Shown piece after piece: positions 16,937 through 25,299 of a stretch of 43,182 bases of DNA. The first letter of the stretch is position 1; the number at the start of each line of letters is the position of its first letter. The stretch comes from Mesorhizobium sp. Its GTDB lineage: Bacteria; Pseudomonadota; Alphaproteobacteria; Rhizobiales; Rhizobiaceae. The DNA is taken from assembly GCF_024710845.1 (NCBI RefSeq), contig NZ_JANJTZ010000007.1:1-43182 (forward strand). The letters run 5' to 3'. Both the position numbers and the translations under genes were made by a program. The notes beneath the pieces are model-generated. The model was not told the DNA's origin. It did no database searches and saw only the letters and a list, made by a program, of their open reading frames with translations.

Positions 16937-18322
16937 ATGTTTCTCAGCGTATTCGACGTCTTCAAGATCGGCATCGGGCCGTCCTCATCGCACACGATGG
17001 GGCCAATGACCGCTGCGGGGCGTTTTTTGCAGTTGCTGAGCGAATGCTCGGAGATTAAGGGGCCAGCAAGCCTCCGCGTCACGCTTTACGGCTCGCTGGC
17101 GTTCACCGGAAAGGGCCACGCCACCGATCGGGCCGTTGCCCTCGGCCTGCTCGGCTATACGCCGGCCGATCTCGATCCTGACGAAGCCGAACGACGAGTC
17201 GTCGAACTCAGCGAAACGAAAACGCTCCATCCCGCCGGCCTGCCGCTGCTCGCCTTCGATCCCGGCAAGGATATCGTCTTCGACTACGGTCCGGCGCTGC
17301 CCGGTCACGCCAACGGCCTGATCTTCGAAGTGTTCGACGCAGATGATGAGCTTTGCCTTGCCGAGACGTACTATTCGATAGGCGGCGGATTCATCGTCAC
17401 GGCGGGCGAGCGCGACGCGCCCGCCGGGACTTTGCAGGACGAGGCGAAGGATTGGCCGTATCCGTTCGACACAGCGGCTTCGATGCTGCGCATGGCTAAG
17501 GAGAGCGGTCTGTCGATCGCGGCGATGAAGCGGGCGAACGAACTTGTGGGCCGCAAGTCGGGCGCGCTTGAGGCGGGGCTTGCCAGGATCTGGATGACCA
17601 TGAATGACTGCATCGATCGCGGGCTGACGCGCGACGGTGAACTGCCGGGCGGGCTTCGCGTCAAGCGGCGAGCCAAGAAGATCCTTGAACAGCTTCAGCG
17701 GGAACGTGGCTCTAACCGGACCCAGCCACATGCCGCCTCGGACTGGCTGAGCGTCTACGCCATAGCGGTCAACGAGGAGAATGCCGCCGGCGGCAAGGTC
17801 GTCACCGCACCGACCAATGGCGCGGCCGGCGTCGTACCCGCGGTCCTGCGCTACTATCTCGACCACTGCGTCGGCGCCGATCCCGCCAGAATCCCGGAGT
17901 TTCTACTGACGGCTGCTGCGATCGGCGGGTTGATCAAACACAACGCGTCGATTTCGGGCGCGGAAGCGGGGTGCCAGGGCGAGGTGGGCGCGGCCGCGGC
18001 GATGGCCGCGGCCGGCCTTTGTGCGGTTCTTGGCGGCACGCCCGAGCAGGTGGAAAATGCTGCAGAAATCGCGCTCGAACATCATCTCGGCATGACCTGC
18101 GACCCGGTCGCGGGGCTGGTTCAGGTTCCCTGCATCGAGCGCAATGGCATCGGCGCGATCAAGGCGGTCGCTGCCGCCTCACTGGCGCTCCGCGGCGACG
18201 GCTCACATTTCATGCCGCTCGACAATTGCATCGAAGCGATGCGCCAGACCGGCGCGGAGATGAGCACGAAATTCAAGGAAACCAGCCTTGGCGGCCTTGC
18301 CGTGAATTTGCCCGAGTGCTGA
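16937..18322 (+). CDS. sdaA: L-serine ammonia-lyase (single-chain, iron-sulfur)
   Basis: This 461-residue enzyme deaminates L-serine to pyruvate and ammonia. The N-terminal beta domain contains [15 protein letters not shown]. The C-terminal alpha domain holds the three [4Fe-4S] cysteines, Cys346 ([11 protein letters not shown]), Cys388 (GMTCDP) and Cys399 (VPCIERN), at the spacing of single-chain bacterial enzymes. Other conserved blocks are [13 protein letters not shown] and [13 protein letters not shown]. Following glyA, it turns the creatinine-derived carbon into pyruvate and frees nitrogen. The gap to glyA is 103 bp, so it may have its own promoter. It is the last gene before the insertion-sequence nest. 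Confidence 0.95.
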   Translation: MFLSVFDVFKIGIGPSSSHTMGPMTAAGRFLQLLSECSEIKGPASLRVTLYGSLAFTGKGHATDRAVALGLLGYTPADLDPDEAERRVVELSETKTLHPAGLPLLAFDPGKDIVFDYGPALPGHANGLIFEVFDADDELCLAETYYSIGGGFIVTAGERDAPAGTLQDEAKDWPYPFDTAASMLRMAKESGLSIAAMKRANELVGRKSGALEAGLARIWMTMNDCIDRGLTRDGELPGGLRVKRRAKKILEQLQRERGSNRTQPHAASDWLSVYAIAVNEENAAGGKVVTAPTNGAAGVVPAVLRYYLDHCVGADPARIPEFLLTAAAIGGLIKHNASISGAEAGCQGEVGAAAAMAAAGLCAVLGGTPEQVENAAEIALEHHLGMTCDPVAGLVQVPCIERNGIGAIKAVAAASLALRGDGSHFMPLDNCIEAMRQTGAEMSTKFKETSLGGLAVNLPEC

Positions 18323-18589
18323 GCCGCGCGGATTGCCGCTTGGTCACGGAACGGCGCACCGATTTGACCCGGTTGGAGCGACGAAGAACCAGGACACCCC
18401 GATCAATCCGAAGCGCCTCGAACGCGCTCGATTGAGTGGGACCTGTTCTCCAAGCTGATATTCATCAGGGCGCGCAGCGATCCCGTTGCACATTCAGACG
18501 CCGCATACATGGCCGCAACCGACCTGTTCACCAAACCCGATCCGACACCCTTGACCCGCAGGAGCCATCCATACAGGAGTTGATGTGGG
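18323..18589. other. Scrambled sequence left of the IS nest, possible old IS1111 relic
   Basis: No gene is convincing here. Bases about 18411-18446 resemble 20030-20062 inside the 3' non-coding part of the intact IS110-type element (AGCGC-TCGA-CGCG and GGGACCTG against TGGACCTG, about 27 of 34 positions by eye). A later stretch around 18509-18530 is loosely like 20119-20140. This may be the 3' end of an older related element that cut the IS630 gene at about 18590. Confidence 0.25.
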
Positions 18590-18830
18590 GACTGTAGGGC
18601 GGCAGGTAGAGAAGGCTTGCACCGCCCGCCTCGATCGCGTCGCGAATACCGGCGGCCTTGTGGGCGGGCAGGTTGTCCATGATGACGACGTCGCCGGGCT
18701 TGAGCGTCGGGACCAGCACCTGCTCGACATAGGCCAGGAACACGTTGCCGTTCATGGCGCCGTCGTAGACGAAGGGTGCGGTCATGCCTGTCAGCCGCAG
18801 CGCTCCGGTGAAAGTGGTGGTCTTCCAGTG
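18590..18830 (-). pseudogene. IS630-type transposase, C-terminal part (interrupted and truncated)
   Basis: The minus frame encodes WKTTTFTGALRL, VIMDNLPAHKAAGIRDAIEA and SLLYLPPYSP, the DDE-domain core of IS630 transposases. The second Asp of the triad is in VIMDNLPAHK. Homology stops at YSP, where the expected DFNPIE with the catalytic Glu is missing, so the element is dead. Its 5' half lies at 20197-20729; the two were separated by the IS110 element. Confidence 0.85.
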
Positions 18831-18900
18831 ATGGGGTGGACGCCCCCGACGGCATCGATGTGCCAGAGTGGAGGTGTTCAGCCACGCAAAGGAGGCGTCC

Positions 18901-19926
18901 ATGACGGAAGTTACCACCATCGGCCTGGATCTGGCCAAGAATGTCTTTCAAGCCCATGGCGCGGATGCCGCCGGCACCATCGTATTTCGAAGGAAGCTCC
19001 GGCGCGAGCAGGTGCTGGCATTCTTTGCCACGCAGCCGCCGTGTCTCGTTGCGATGGAGGCCTGTCCGGGCGCGCACTATTGGGGACGTGAGATCGGTAA
19101 GCTCGGCCACATGGTCAAGCTGATCGCGCCGGCTTACGTGAAGCCCTTCGTTAAGCGCCAGAAGAATGATGCCGCCGATGCCGAGGCGATCTGCGAGGCC
19201 GCGCAACGGCCGACGATGCGCTTTGTGGCGGTGAAGAGCGAGGAGAAGCAGGCCTCGGCAGTGATCTTTCGAACCCGCGATGTGCTCGTCGGCCAACGCA
19301 CCCAGATCAGCAACGCCATCCGCGGTCACCTGTCCGAGTTCGGCTTGATTGCGCCGCAGGGGCCCTCACATGTCGAGAGGCTCATCACGCAGATCGAGGA
19401 TCCTGCCTCGGGCGTGCCGGAAGCTGCTCGTTGTTGCCTTGTCATTCTCGTCGAAGCGTTACGCCGCCTGCAGGAACAGGCGAAAGCGCTGGACTCGGAG
19501 ATTGCGGCGCGAGCCAAAGCAGACGATACCGCCCATCGTCTGATGAGCGTGCCTGGCATCGGTCCGCTGATCGCTACCGCGCTTGAGGCAATGGCTCCGC
19601 CAGCGGAGACGTTTCGCTCTGGGCGCGACTTCGCAGCTTGGATAGGACTGACGCCGATCCAGCGTTCGACCGGCGGGAAGGAGCGCCTCGGGCGAACATC
19701 ACGGATGGGAGAACGAACGCTGCGGCGCCTGCTCATCATCGCATCCAGCGCCGTGGTCCGATGGGCCAAGCGCAAAGGGGTGCCATCCGGCGATTGGCTC
19801 CATAGGATGCTGGCGCGTAAACCGCCAATGCTGGTGATCGTGGCGCTGGCCAGTAAAACGGCGCGCATCGCCTGGGCACTGATGACGAAAGGTGGAATCT
19901 ACCGAGCTCCGTCCGTCGCCGCCTGA
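18901..19926 (+). CDS. IS110-family transposase (DEDD)
   Basis: This 341-residue recombinase has an N-terminal RuvC-like DEDD domain (TIGLDLAKNVFQAHG with the first Asp; AMEACPGAHYW with Glu; KNDAADAEAI with the paired Asp) and a C-terminal Transposase_20 domain (LMSVPGIGPLIATAL; FAAWIGLTPIQRSTGGKERLG with the conserved Ser). The ATG at 18901 has AAAGGAGG upstream. It appears intact, and unlike its IS630 host there is no frameshift. These enzymes act with a bridge/seek RNA. Confidence 0.94.
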   Translation: MTEVTTIGLDLAKNVFQAHGADAAGTIVFRRKLRREQVLAFFATQPPCLVAMEACPGAHYWGREIGKLGHMVKLIAPAYVKPFVKRQKNDAADAEAICEAAQRPTMRFVAVKSEEKQASAVIFRTRDVLVGQRTQISNAIRGHLSEFGLIAPQGPSHVERLITQIEDPASGVPEAARCCLVILVEALRRLQEQAKALDSEIAARAKADDTAHRLMSVPGIGPLIATALEAMAPPAETFRSGRDFAAWIGLTPIQRSTGGKERLGRTSRMGERTLRRLLIIASSAVVRWAKRKGVPSGDWLHRMLARKPPMLVIVALASKTARIAWALMTKGGIYRAPSVAA

Positions 19927-19999
19927 GCGCAGCCACGGACGCGAGGCCGTCGGGAGGACGTGAGAAGGTCGGAGGACAGGTATGGCGTAACGTCGGCGA

Positions 20000-20135
20000 G
20001 GCGGGATCAGGAGAACCAGACGCATGGGGAGCGCTTCGAGCGCGTTCCAGTGATGTGGACCTGATCCTCGAACCCCCATACGGGCCCGCGGCCATGAACA
20101 AGCCGCAAAGTGAGGCCGAACACATGGCAGCACCC
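20000..20135 (+). ncRNA. Candidate bridge/seek RNA of the IS110-family element
   Basis: In the 3' non-coding part, CGCATGG (20021-20027) and TTCCAGTG (20045-20052) match the two flanks of the insertion site. The first is identical to the minus-strand sequence on one side; the second is complementary to the minus-strand sequence on the other. They are separated by a short, potentially folded segment (GGAGCGCTTCGAGCGCG). Further, TTCCAGTGATG (20045-20055) equals the left junction 18823-18833, and ACACATGGC (20120-20128) equals the right junction 20190-20198. This is the expected layout of target and donor guides. The RNA ends are guesses. Confidence 0.5.
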
Positions 20136-20196
20136 GATCACGCGCAGCAGCCTGCACCGAAGATTCCTCTTGCATCCGACAGGGCGTCCACACATG

Positions 20197-20729
20197 GCCA
20201 TGCGGCACGCCGGTACGGCAACGCTCGCCGCGCGGCGCTCTTCCGCGCTGCCGCGCCATCTTCGTGGACAGACCCGTCTCATCGATGAAGACCAGCTTCG
20301 CCGGATCGAGGTCGATCTGGCCGTCGAACCAGTCCCGGCGGCGCTTCAGGATGTCGGGGCGGTCCTGCTCCAGTGCGTGCGCGGACTTTTTTTATACGTC
20401 CAGCCGCGCCGGCCAAGCCAGGCGCTCAGCGCGCTGCGGCTGATCCGCACCGACTGTTCGCCCTCCAGTCGAGCCACCATCTCGTTGAGCGTGATGTCCT
20501 TGTGTTCCTCGATCAGCCCGACGACGAAGGCTTCATGCGCATCCAGGCTCGAGGCGCGGCGGCGGCCCTGCGGCCGCGGCGACAGCTCGCCGATCTTCGC
20601 CCGCGCAATCCAGCGGATCGCGCTCGATACGCCCACGCCGAACCGCGCCGCCGCCTGCCGCGCCGACATGCCTTCATCCGCGGCCTTCACGACCCGCCAC
20701 CGAAGATCCCCGCTCAGTGCTTTTCCCAT
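20197..20729 (-). pseudogene. IS630-type transposase, N-terminal part with poly-A frameshift
   Basis: From ATG 20729, MGKALSGDLRWRVVKAADEG and ARQAAARFGVGVSSAIRWIA form the paired HTH region of IS630 transposases. At 20397-20403 a run of seven A (minus strand) separates this frame from the next, in which LDPAKLVFIDETGLSTKMAR (first catalytic Asp) and RGERCRTGVPHGH continue the protein. A -1 slip on the A run joins them. This could be programmed frameshifting, known in this family, or a mutation. The gene is then split by the IS110 element. Bases 20730-20793 hold the remaining IS end, with no clear inverted repeat. Confidence 0.85.
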
Positions 20730-20793
20730 CATCAACCTCCATCGAGGTGGATGTTGAATCAGCGCCGAACGCTGTCGTCACTTCACAATCGAT

Positions 20794-22281
20794 TCATCGA
20801 TCACAGGACGTGCTCGAGTGTCCATCGATCCGGTATTCACGCGGTCTTACCCTCATTCTAATATGCTTGGACTCGCGGAATGCCTCGATCCCTTCGCGGC
20901 CAAGTTCGCGGCCGATGCCACTCATCTTCCAGCCTCCGAACGGTGCTTGCAGTTCGCTCGTGTCGTTGACGTTAACGCCGACTGCGCCGGCCTCGATCCT
21001 TTCTGCAAGAGACCAGGCCCGCTCCAGATCGCTCGAGTAGACATAAGCCGCCAGGCCAAACGGCAAGCCGTTTGCCACCTTCAGCGCCTCCGCGTCATCC
21101 GCAACGGTTCGGATGGCGGCGAGCGGGCCGAACGTCTCTTCAGTCAGCGCAAGCGCTGAATCAGGCACGTCGTCCACCAACGCGGGCTGGAAGAAGAAGC
21201 CCTTGTCGAACGCGTCGTCCTTCGGCACCGTGCCTCCGACGAGGAGTCGCCCTCCTCGCGCGACCGCGTCGTCGAGATGGCGGGTCACGCGCGTGCGCAC
21301 GCTCTCGTTCAGCACAGGTCCATACTGCACGCCGGGCACGACGCCGTGACCCAGCTTGATCTTGGCCGTCTCGGCTACCAGCGCGTCGACGAATTGAGCA
21401 TGAATGCCCTTTGAGACCAGGATGCGGTTTACCGCGATGCAGATCTGGCCCATGTTGGAGAAGGAGCGCCGGGCGGCCGCGGCCGCGGCCTCCTGCGGGT
21501 CTGCATCGTCCAGCACGATGAACGGGCTCTGGCCACCGAGTTCGAGCGACAGGCGCTTCAGCGTCGCAGCACCCGCGCGCATGATCGACTGGCCGGCGGG
21601 GACCGACGCGGTCGCCGTGATCATCGCGATACCCGTGTGTTCCGACATCGCCTGGCCGACTTCCGGCCCGGTACCGGGGATGTCGTTCAGCACGCCCGCG
21701 GGCAGGCCCGCATCGACGAAGCACTGCACCACCATGCCGATAGCTAGCGGCGTTTCGTGTGGCGGCTTGACGACCAGCGTGCAGCCGGCGGCGAGCACGG
21801 GCGCGACCTTCCAGGCGTATAGGTCGACCGGATAGTTCCACGGCACGATGCCGCCCACGACGCCCACCGGCGCGGTGATCACCAGGCTGCGGATGTCCGC
21901 GCGCGATGATGGCCGGATCGAACCGCCGAGACGGCGGCCTTCCTCGGCATAGTAGTGGATCACCTCGACGCCGAAGAGGATCTCCTTCATCGAGTCGGGC
22001 ACCGGCTTGCCCTGCTCGCGGGTCAGGATGTCGGCGATGGCAGGCGCGCGCTCGGCCACCAGATCGGCAGCGCGGTGGAGAATCTTCGCCCGCTCGTCCG
22101 CATATAGCGCGGACCAAGACGGTAGGGCCTTCGACGCGGCGAAGACCGCGCTATCGAGGTCGGCGCGGCCGGCGATCGCGCTTGAGCCGACGCGCTCGCC
22201 GGTCGCCGGATCGGCGATCTCGGCCCGCGTGCCGGCGGCGGCGTCGACCCACGCGCCGCCGATGAAGAGCTTGCGGTCCAT
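20794..22281 (-). CDS. Aldehyde dehydrogenase (NAD(P)-dependent)
   Basis: This 495-residue member of the aldehyde dehydrogenase superfamily oxidises an unknown aldehyde to the acid. The catalytic Cys is in FSNMGQICIAVNR, the general-base Glu in LELGGQSPF, and the NAD-binding blocks are VGGIVPWNYPVD and VVKPPHETPLA. A start at 22281 (MDRKLFIGG) gives the usual N-terminus. After the normal family end (ESKHIRMRV) there are 17 odd residues running to a stop at the edge of the IS630 remnant, so the original stop was probably replaced by IS sequence. It is the last gene of the nucleoside operon, 5 bp after the SIS-domain gene. The substrate is unknown. Confidence 0.9.
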   Translation of the reverse strand: MDRKLFIGGAWVDAAAGTRAEIADPATGERVGSSAIAGRADLDSAVFAASKALPSWSALYADERAKILHRAADLVAERAPAIADILTREQGKPVPDSMKEILFGVEVIHYYAEEGRRLGGSIRPSSRADIRSLVITAPVGVVGGIVPWNYPVDLYAWKVAPVLAAGCTLVVKPPHETPLAIGMVVQCFVDAGLPAGVLNDIPGTGPEVGQAMSEHTGIAMITATASVPAGQSIMRAGAATLKRLSLELGGQSPFIVLDDADPQEAAAAAARRSFSNMGQICIAVNRILVSKGIHAQFVDALVAETAKIKLGHGVVPGVQYGPVLNESVRTRVTRHLDDAVARGGRLLVGGTVPKDDAFDKGFFFQPALVDDVPDSALALTEETFGPLAAIRTVADDAEALKVANGLPFGLAAYVYSSDLERAWSLAERIEAGAVGVNVNDTSELQAPFGGWKMSGIGRELGREGIEAFRESKHIRMRVRPREYRIDGHSSTSCDR

Positions 22282-22286
22282 CTCGC

Positions 22287-23054
22287 TCACCGTGCCTTCA
22301 GCCGCTTCCACAGCTGTTCGTAGTTCTCGTCGTTCTGGCGGTTTGCGGCTTCCTTCTCGGTCGTGTTCGGGCTCACCATGACATGCGGATGCACGCCCTG
22401 CCGGACGAGCTTCTCGGCCGTGAGAGACACGATTGCGTGGGCGATGGCGATGGTCACGCTGGTCGACGAGGCCCCGACCGGCGAGGCAAGGCCGTCGATG
22501 TAGAGGTTCGCGTCGGCGCGGGGGATGCCGGTGTCGATCACTACGTCGGCGACCTCGTAGAGCCGCTTGCCCGAGGAATGGCGCGACGGCGTCGACGAGG
22601 AGTGCGGCAGCGAGGTGACGCCGATCAGCTTGATGCCGCGCTCTTTGCACTCCAGGGCAATGTCCATGATCACGGCATTGATGCCGGAATGCGAGAACAG
22701 GATCATCGTGTCGGCCGGGTCGATCTGGTGCGAGCGTAGGATCGCCTTGCCGTAGCCCTCCTGCGCATGGATGAAGCGGTACTGACGTGCGCCCATATCG
22801 CCCCAGACGTGGTGGAAGGAGATCATCGTGCTTTCGACGATCGGGCGGAAGCCGACGACCGTGCCGGTGCGGGGGAAGCTCTCAAGCGCCGGTAGCGCGC
22901 CGTGGCCGGTGCCGAAGGTGAAGACGAGCTTCTCGGCGGCGATGCTCTTCGCGCAGACCTCCGCGGCCTGCTCGATGGCCGCCGCCTGGGTCGAGCGGAC
23001 TGTCTCCAGTCGTTCGGCGAGCGTGGTGAAATAGCGGTCGATAAGCGATGGCAT
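22287..23054 (-). CDS. SIS-domain protein (UPF0309-like)
   Basis: This 255-residue protein has a sugar isomerase (SIS) fold. The phosphosugar-binding pattern is visible in VFTFGTGHGALPALESF, in the loop of MILFSHSGINAVIMDIALEC with its Ser pair, and in GIKLIGVTS. The ATG at 23054 is preferred to 23060 because GGAGA is then 7 bases away. SIS proteins bind, isomerise or sense phosphosugars. Next to a nucleoside phosphorylase and a kinase it probably acts on a pentose phosphate or a derived sugar phosphate. The reaction cannot be told from sequence. Confidence 0.85.
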   Translation of the reverse strand: MPSLIDRYFTTLAERLETVRSTQAAAIEQAAEVCAKSIAAEKLVFTFGTGHGALPALESFPRTGTVVGFRPIVESTMISFHHVWGDMGARQYRFIHAQEGYGKAILRSHQIDPADTMILFSHSGINAVIMDIALECKERGIKLIGVTSLPHSSSTPSRHSSGKRLYEVADVVIDTGIPRADANLYIDGLASPVGASSTSVTIAIAHAIVSLTAEKLVRQGVHPHVMVSPNTTEKEAANRQNDENYEQLWKRLKAR

Positions 23055-23100
23055 GGCCATTCTCCGTGGTGTGAGGCGGTGTGTCGGGAGCGCGAACCGC

Positions 23101-23859
23101 TCAGGCCGGTACCGCTGTGATGGCGGTGAGGGCGACCTCGAACAGTTCGGTCTCCGCCGTGGACATCTGGGCGTCCGAGATCTTGTCCTGCGTATGCGCG
23201 TCGACGGTCGCGACACACAGCGTGGAGGCACGGGCGCCGAGGATGCGCGCGGCGACGAGCAGCGCCGAGGTCTCCATGTCGGTGCCGATCAGGCCCATGT
23301 CCTCGATGTCGCGCTTCAACTGGCCGATCATCTCGCGCTTGGCGCCCGACAGCGCGAACATCTCGGTGTAGAAGCCCTCGTAGGTACCGAAGATGCCGGC
23401 ATGCCACGGCCGCGACGCGGACGTAAGCCGGCCGCGCAGGGCCGTGTTGAGGTCGAAGTCGGACACGGCCGGGAAGCCCAGCGGTGCGTAGGTGTTGGAC
23501 GTGCCGTCGGCCCGCAGCGCGCCGTCGGCCAGTACGAAGTCTCCGAGCTTCGCCGGCGGGATCGCCATGGCCGTGCCGATGCGCAGGAAGGTGCGGATGC
23601 CGAGCGCGAACAGTTCGTGCAGCACGATCGTCGCGATCGGCGCGCCCATGCCGAAGGCGGAGACGGTCACGCGGCGCCCGGCATAGGTGCCGGTCACGGT
23701 CTTCAGGCCGCGGTTCTCCTTGACGAAATGCACGTCTGTCATGTGACCGGCGATGCGTTCGATGCGCGCCGGGTCGCCGACGAGAAGGGCGCAGTCGCCA
23801 ACTTCGTCGCGACGCGCGCCGATATACCAGGCGGTGTCGGATTGTTCGCTGCGGGTCAT
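23101..23859 (-). CDS. Nucleoside phosphorylase (PNP/UDP family)
   Basis: This 252-residue enzyme of the purine nucleoside/uridine phosphorylase family splits a nucleoside with phosphate into a base and (deoxy)ribose-1-phosphate. Visible blocks are DCALLVGDPARIERIAGH, VSAFGMGAPIATIVLHEL, FLRIGTAMAI and DMETSALLVAARILGA, the Met-Glu ribose-binding motif. It resembles the uridine-phosphorylase branch more than trimeric PNP. Its role is likely the first intracellular step after import by the BMP-type transporter. The base specificity (pyrimidine, purine or modified) is not readable. Confidence 0.88.
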   Translation of the reverse strand: MTRSEQSDTAWYIGARRDEVGDCALLVGDPARIERIAGHMTDVHFVKENRGLKTVTGTYAGRRVTVSAFGMGAPIATIVLHELFALGIRTFLRIGTAMAIPPAKLGDFVLADGALRADGTSNTYAPLGFPAVSDFDLNTALRGRLTSASRPWHAGIFGTYEGFYTEMFALSGAKREMIGQLKRDIEDMGLIGTDMETSALLVAARILGARASTLCVATVDAHTQDKISDAQMSTAETELFEVALTAITAVPA

Positions 23860-23871
23860 TGCAAGGCACTT

Positions 23872-24738
23872 TCAGTTGTCGTGACGTCGTGTTTCAAGAA
23901 GCGCGCGCGCCGCGCGATGGCCGGCCTGCACCACCGCAACAGGGTCGGTCTCCCCCGTGGCAAGCGCCGCGAGAACGCCGCCGGCAAACGTGTCTCCCGC
24001 GCCGGTCGGATCGGAAACGGCCAGCGGCTCGGTCGGGACGAAGTCCGTGCGACCGTTGCGACGGAACGCGGCGCCGGAGCGGCCATGCGTCTCGATGACG
24101 ATCTGTCCCGGCCGCAACGGTCCGCCGGCCTCCAGCGCATGGGCGAGGAAATCGGCCTCTGCCAGGCTGTGGCAGATCAGGTCCGCGCGCGCGGCAAACC
24201 GCGCCGCCAGATCGGGCGACATCGCGCGCGGGTCGTGCTTGACGACCCAGGCGAGCTTGGTTTCGGGCGCGATGACACCGAGCACCGCCTCAGTAGCCGC
24301 CGGCGGACCGATCGTCACGCAGGCCCAGTCGGCCGCGGCGAGCAGCGCCATCTGGGCGACGGAGAGGCCGAGCCCCTTGGGCATGCCGGGATGGTAGAGG
24401 CAGACACATCCTCCATCGGGCTCATAGGCCAGAATGGCGACCGGCGTGCGAGCCCCCGCGACGATCTCCAGACCGGTATCCGGAATGCCATGCGCAACGA
24501 GCTGCGCGCGGTAGGCCTCGCCCTGTTCGTCGTCGCCGATCCAGCTCACGGGCGAGGCCTTGGGGACGCCGTTGGCCACCAGCGCGGCGGCGACATAGGC
24601 GGGGCTGCCGCCGAGCCGGGGCCAGGCATGGTTCGGCCGGTCGAGAATCGTCGTCGTGCGGCCGGCGCGCGGCGTTCCGTCCAGCATCGCGACATGGTCG
24701 AGGCTGGCATAGCCGGTGATCGCGATCCTGGCCGTCAC
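23872..24738 (-). CDS. PfkB/ribokinase-family sugar or nucleoside kinase
   Basis: This 288-residue kinase has the C-terminal anion-hole and base motif DPTGAGDTFAGGVLAAL and an N-terminal glycine-rich LGGSPAYVAAALVANG. ATP-dependent phosphorylation of a sugar, sugar phosphate or nucleoside is expected. It begins with GTG overlapping the preceding hydrolase stop as GTGA, so translation is coupled. Within the operon it could phosphorylate a pentose or pentose-1-phosphate product; the substrate is unassigned. Confidence 0.88.
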   Translation of the reverse strand: MTARIAITGYASLDHVAMLDGTPRAGRTTTILDRPNHAWPRLGGSPAYVAAALVANGVPKASPVSWIGDDEQGEAYRAQLVAHGIPDTGLEIVAGARTPVAILAYEPDGGCVCLYHPGMPKGLGLSVAQMALLAAADWACVTIGPPAATEAVLGVIAPETKLAWVVKHDPRAMSPDLAARFAARADLICHSLAEADFLAHALEAGGPLRPGQIVIETHGRSGAAFRRNGRTDFVPTEPLAVSDPTGAGDTFAGGVLAALATGETDPVAVVQAGHRAARALLETRRHDN

Positions 24739-25298
24739 GACAGCATCCCGACAGCCTCGTCGAGCGTGACGACGCGGCCCATGTAGCGGTCGATGTCCTC
24801 GAGCGAGGCCTCCGCCAGATGCGGCCGGTTGGAATTGGTCGCCTCGCGCGGCACGATCGGCTCGAATCCGCTGGCGAAGGCATCCTGCGCGGTGGCACGG
24901 ATGCAGACATTGGTCTTGACCCCGCCGATCACCACTCGCTTCACCCCCTGCTCGTGCAGAAAGAGCGCGAGATCGGTGGCGAAAAAGGCGCTGAAGCGGC
25001 GCTTGTAGACCAGCGTCTCGTTGTCTCCCTCCGGCGCGAAATCCTCGAAGAAGGCCGCGTCATGCGCGTCCGCCAGATGGTGCACCGGCAGCTTGCCCCA
25101 TTCGAAATCGTGGAAATGCGCGCGGTGCTTCTCGGCGGCGTGAACGACGATCGCACCCGAGGCGCGGGCAGCCTCGCGCAGCGTCCGCAGCGCCGGCAGC
25201 ACGTCCTGCACGCCCGTGTAATAGTTGGGATGACCCGGCTCGAAGAACGAGTTGATCACGTCGACCAGGATCAGGGCCGTCTTGGGGGTCTCGGTCAT
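24735..25298 (-). CDS. Cysteine hydrolase, isochorismatase/nicotinamidase-like
   Basis: This 187-residue member of the isochorismatase-like superfamily has a catalytic Asp in LILVDVINSFF, a nucleophilic Cys in GGVKTNVCIRATAQDA, and a basic residue (Lys) expected in the first half (VVHAAEKHRAH). Such enzymes hydrolyse amides and ureido compounds, as do nicotinamidase and RutB-like proteins. The start at 25298 (GGAG upstream) is preferred to a GTG at 25310 because the preceding permease ends at 25300. In this operon it may act on the freed base, for example nicotinamide or an opened pyrimidine (inference). Confidence 0.85.
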   Translation of the reverse strand: MTETPKTALILVDVINSFFEPGHPNYYTGVQDVLPALRTLREAARASGAIVVHAAEKHRAHFHDFEWGKLPVHHLADAHDAAFFEDFAPEGDNETLVYKRRFSAFFATDLALFLHEQGVKRVVIGGVKTNVCIRATAQDAFASGFEPIVPREATNSNRPHLAEASLEDIDRYMGRVVTLDEAVGMLS

Positions 25299-25299
25299 C

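Larger units (their letters stand above)
18831..20196 (+). mobile_element. IS110-family (IS1111-group-like) insertion sequence, complete, 1366 bp
   Basis: The boundaries come from the interrupted IS630 gene. Joining 18830 to 20197 gives a perfect PHGHWK reading frame, so the inserted length is 1366 bp with no visible target duplication, as is common for this family. Sub-terminal inverted repeats TGGACGCCC (18837-18845) and GGGCGTCCA (20182-20190) lie a few bases inside the ends, an IS1111-group trait. The 5' non-coding part is only 70 bp and the 3' one is 270 bp, also the IS1111 arrangement, where the guide RNA is encoded after the transposase. Confidence 0.85.

Noticed and set aside
23053-24786. 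A 577-codon plus-strand frame across the phosphorylase and kinase genes
   Set aside because: It is antisense to two genes with clear catalytic motifs and overlapping starts; no ribosome site or domain was found.
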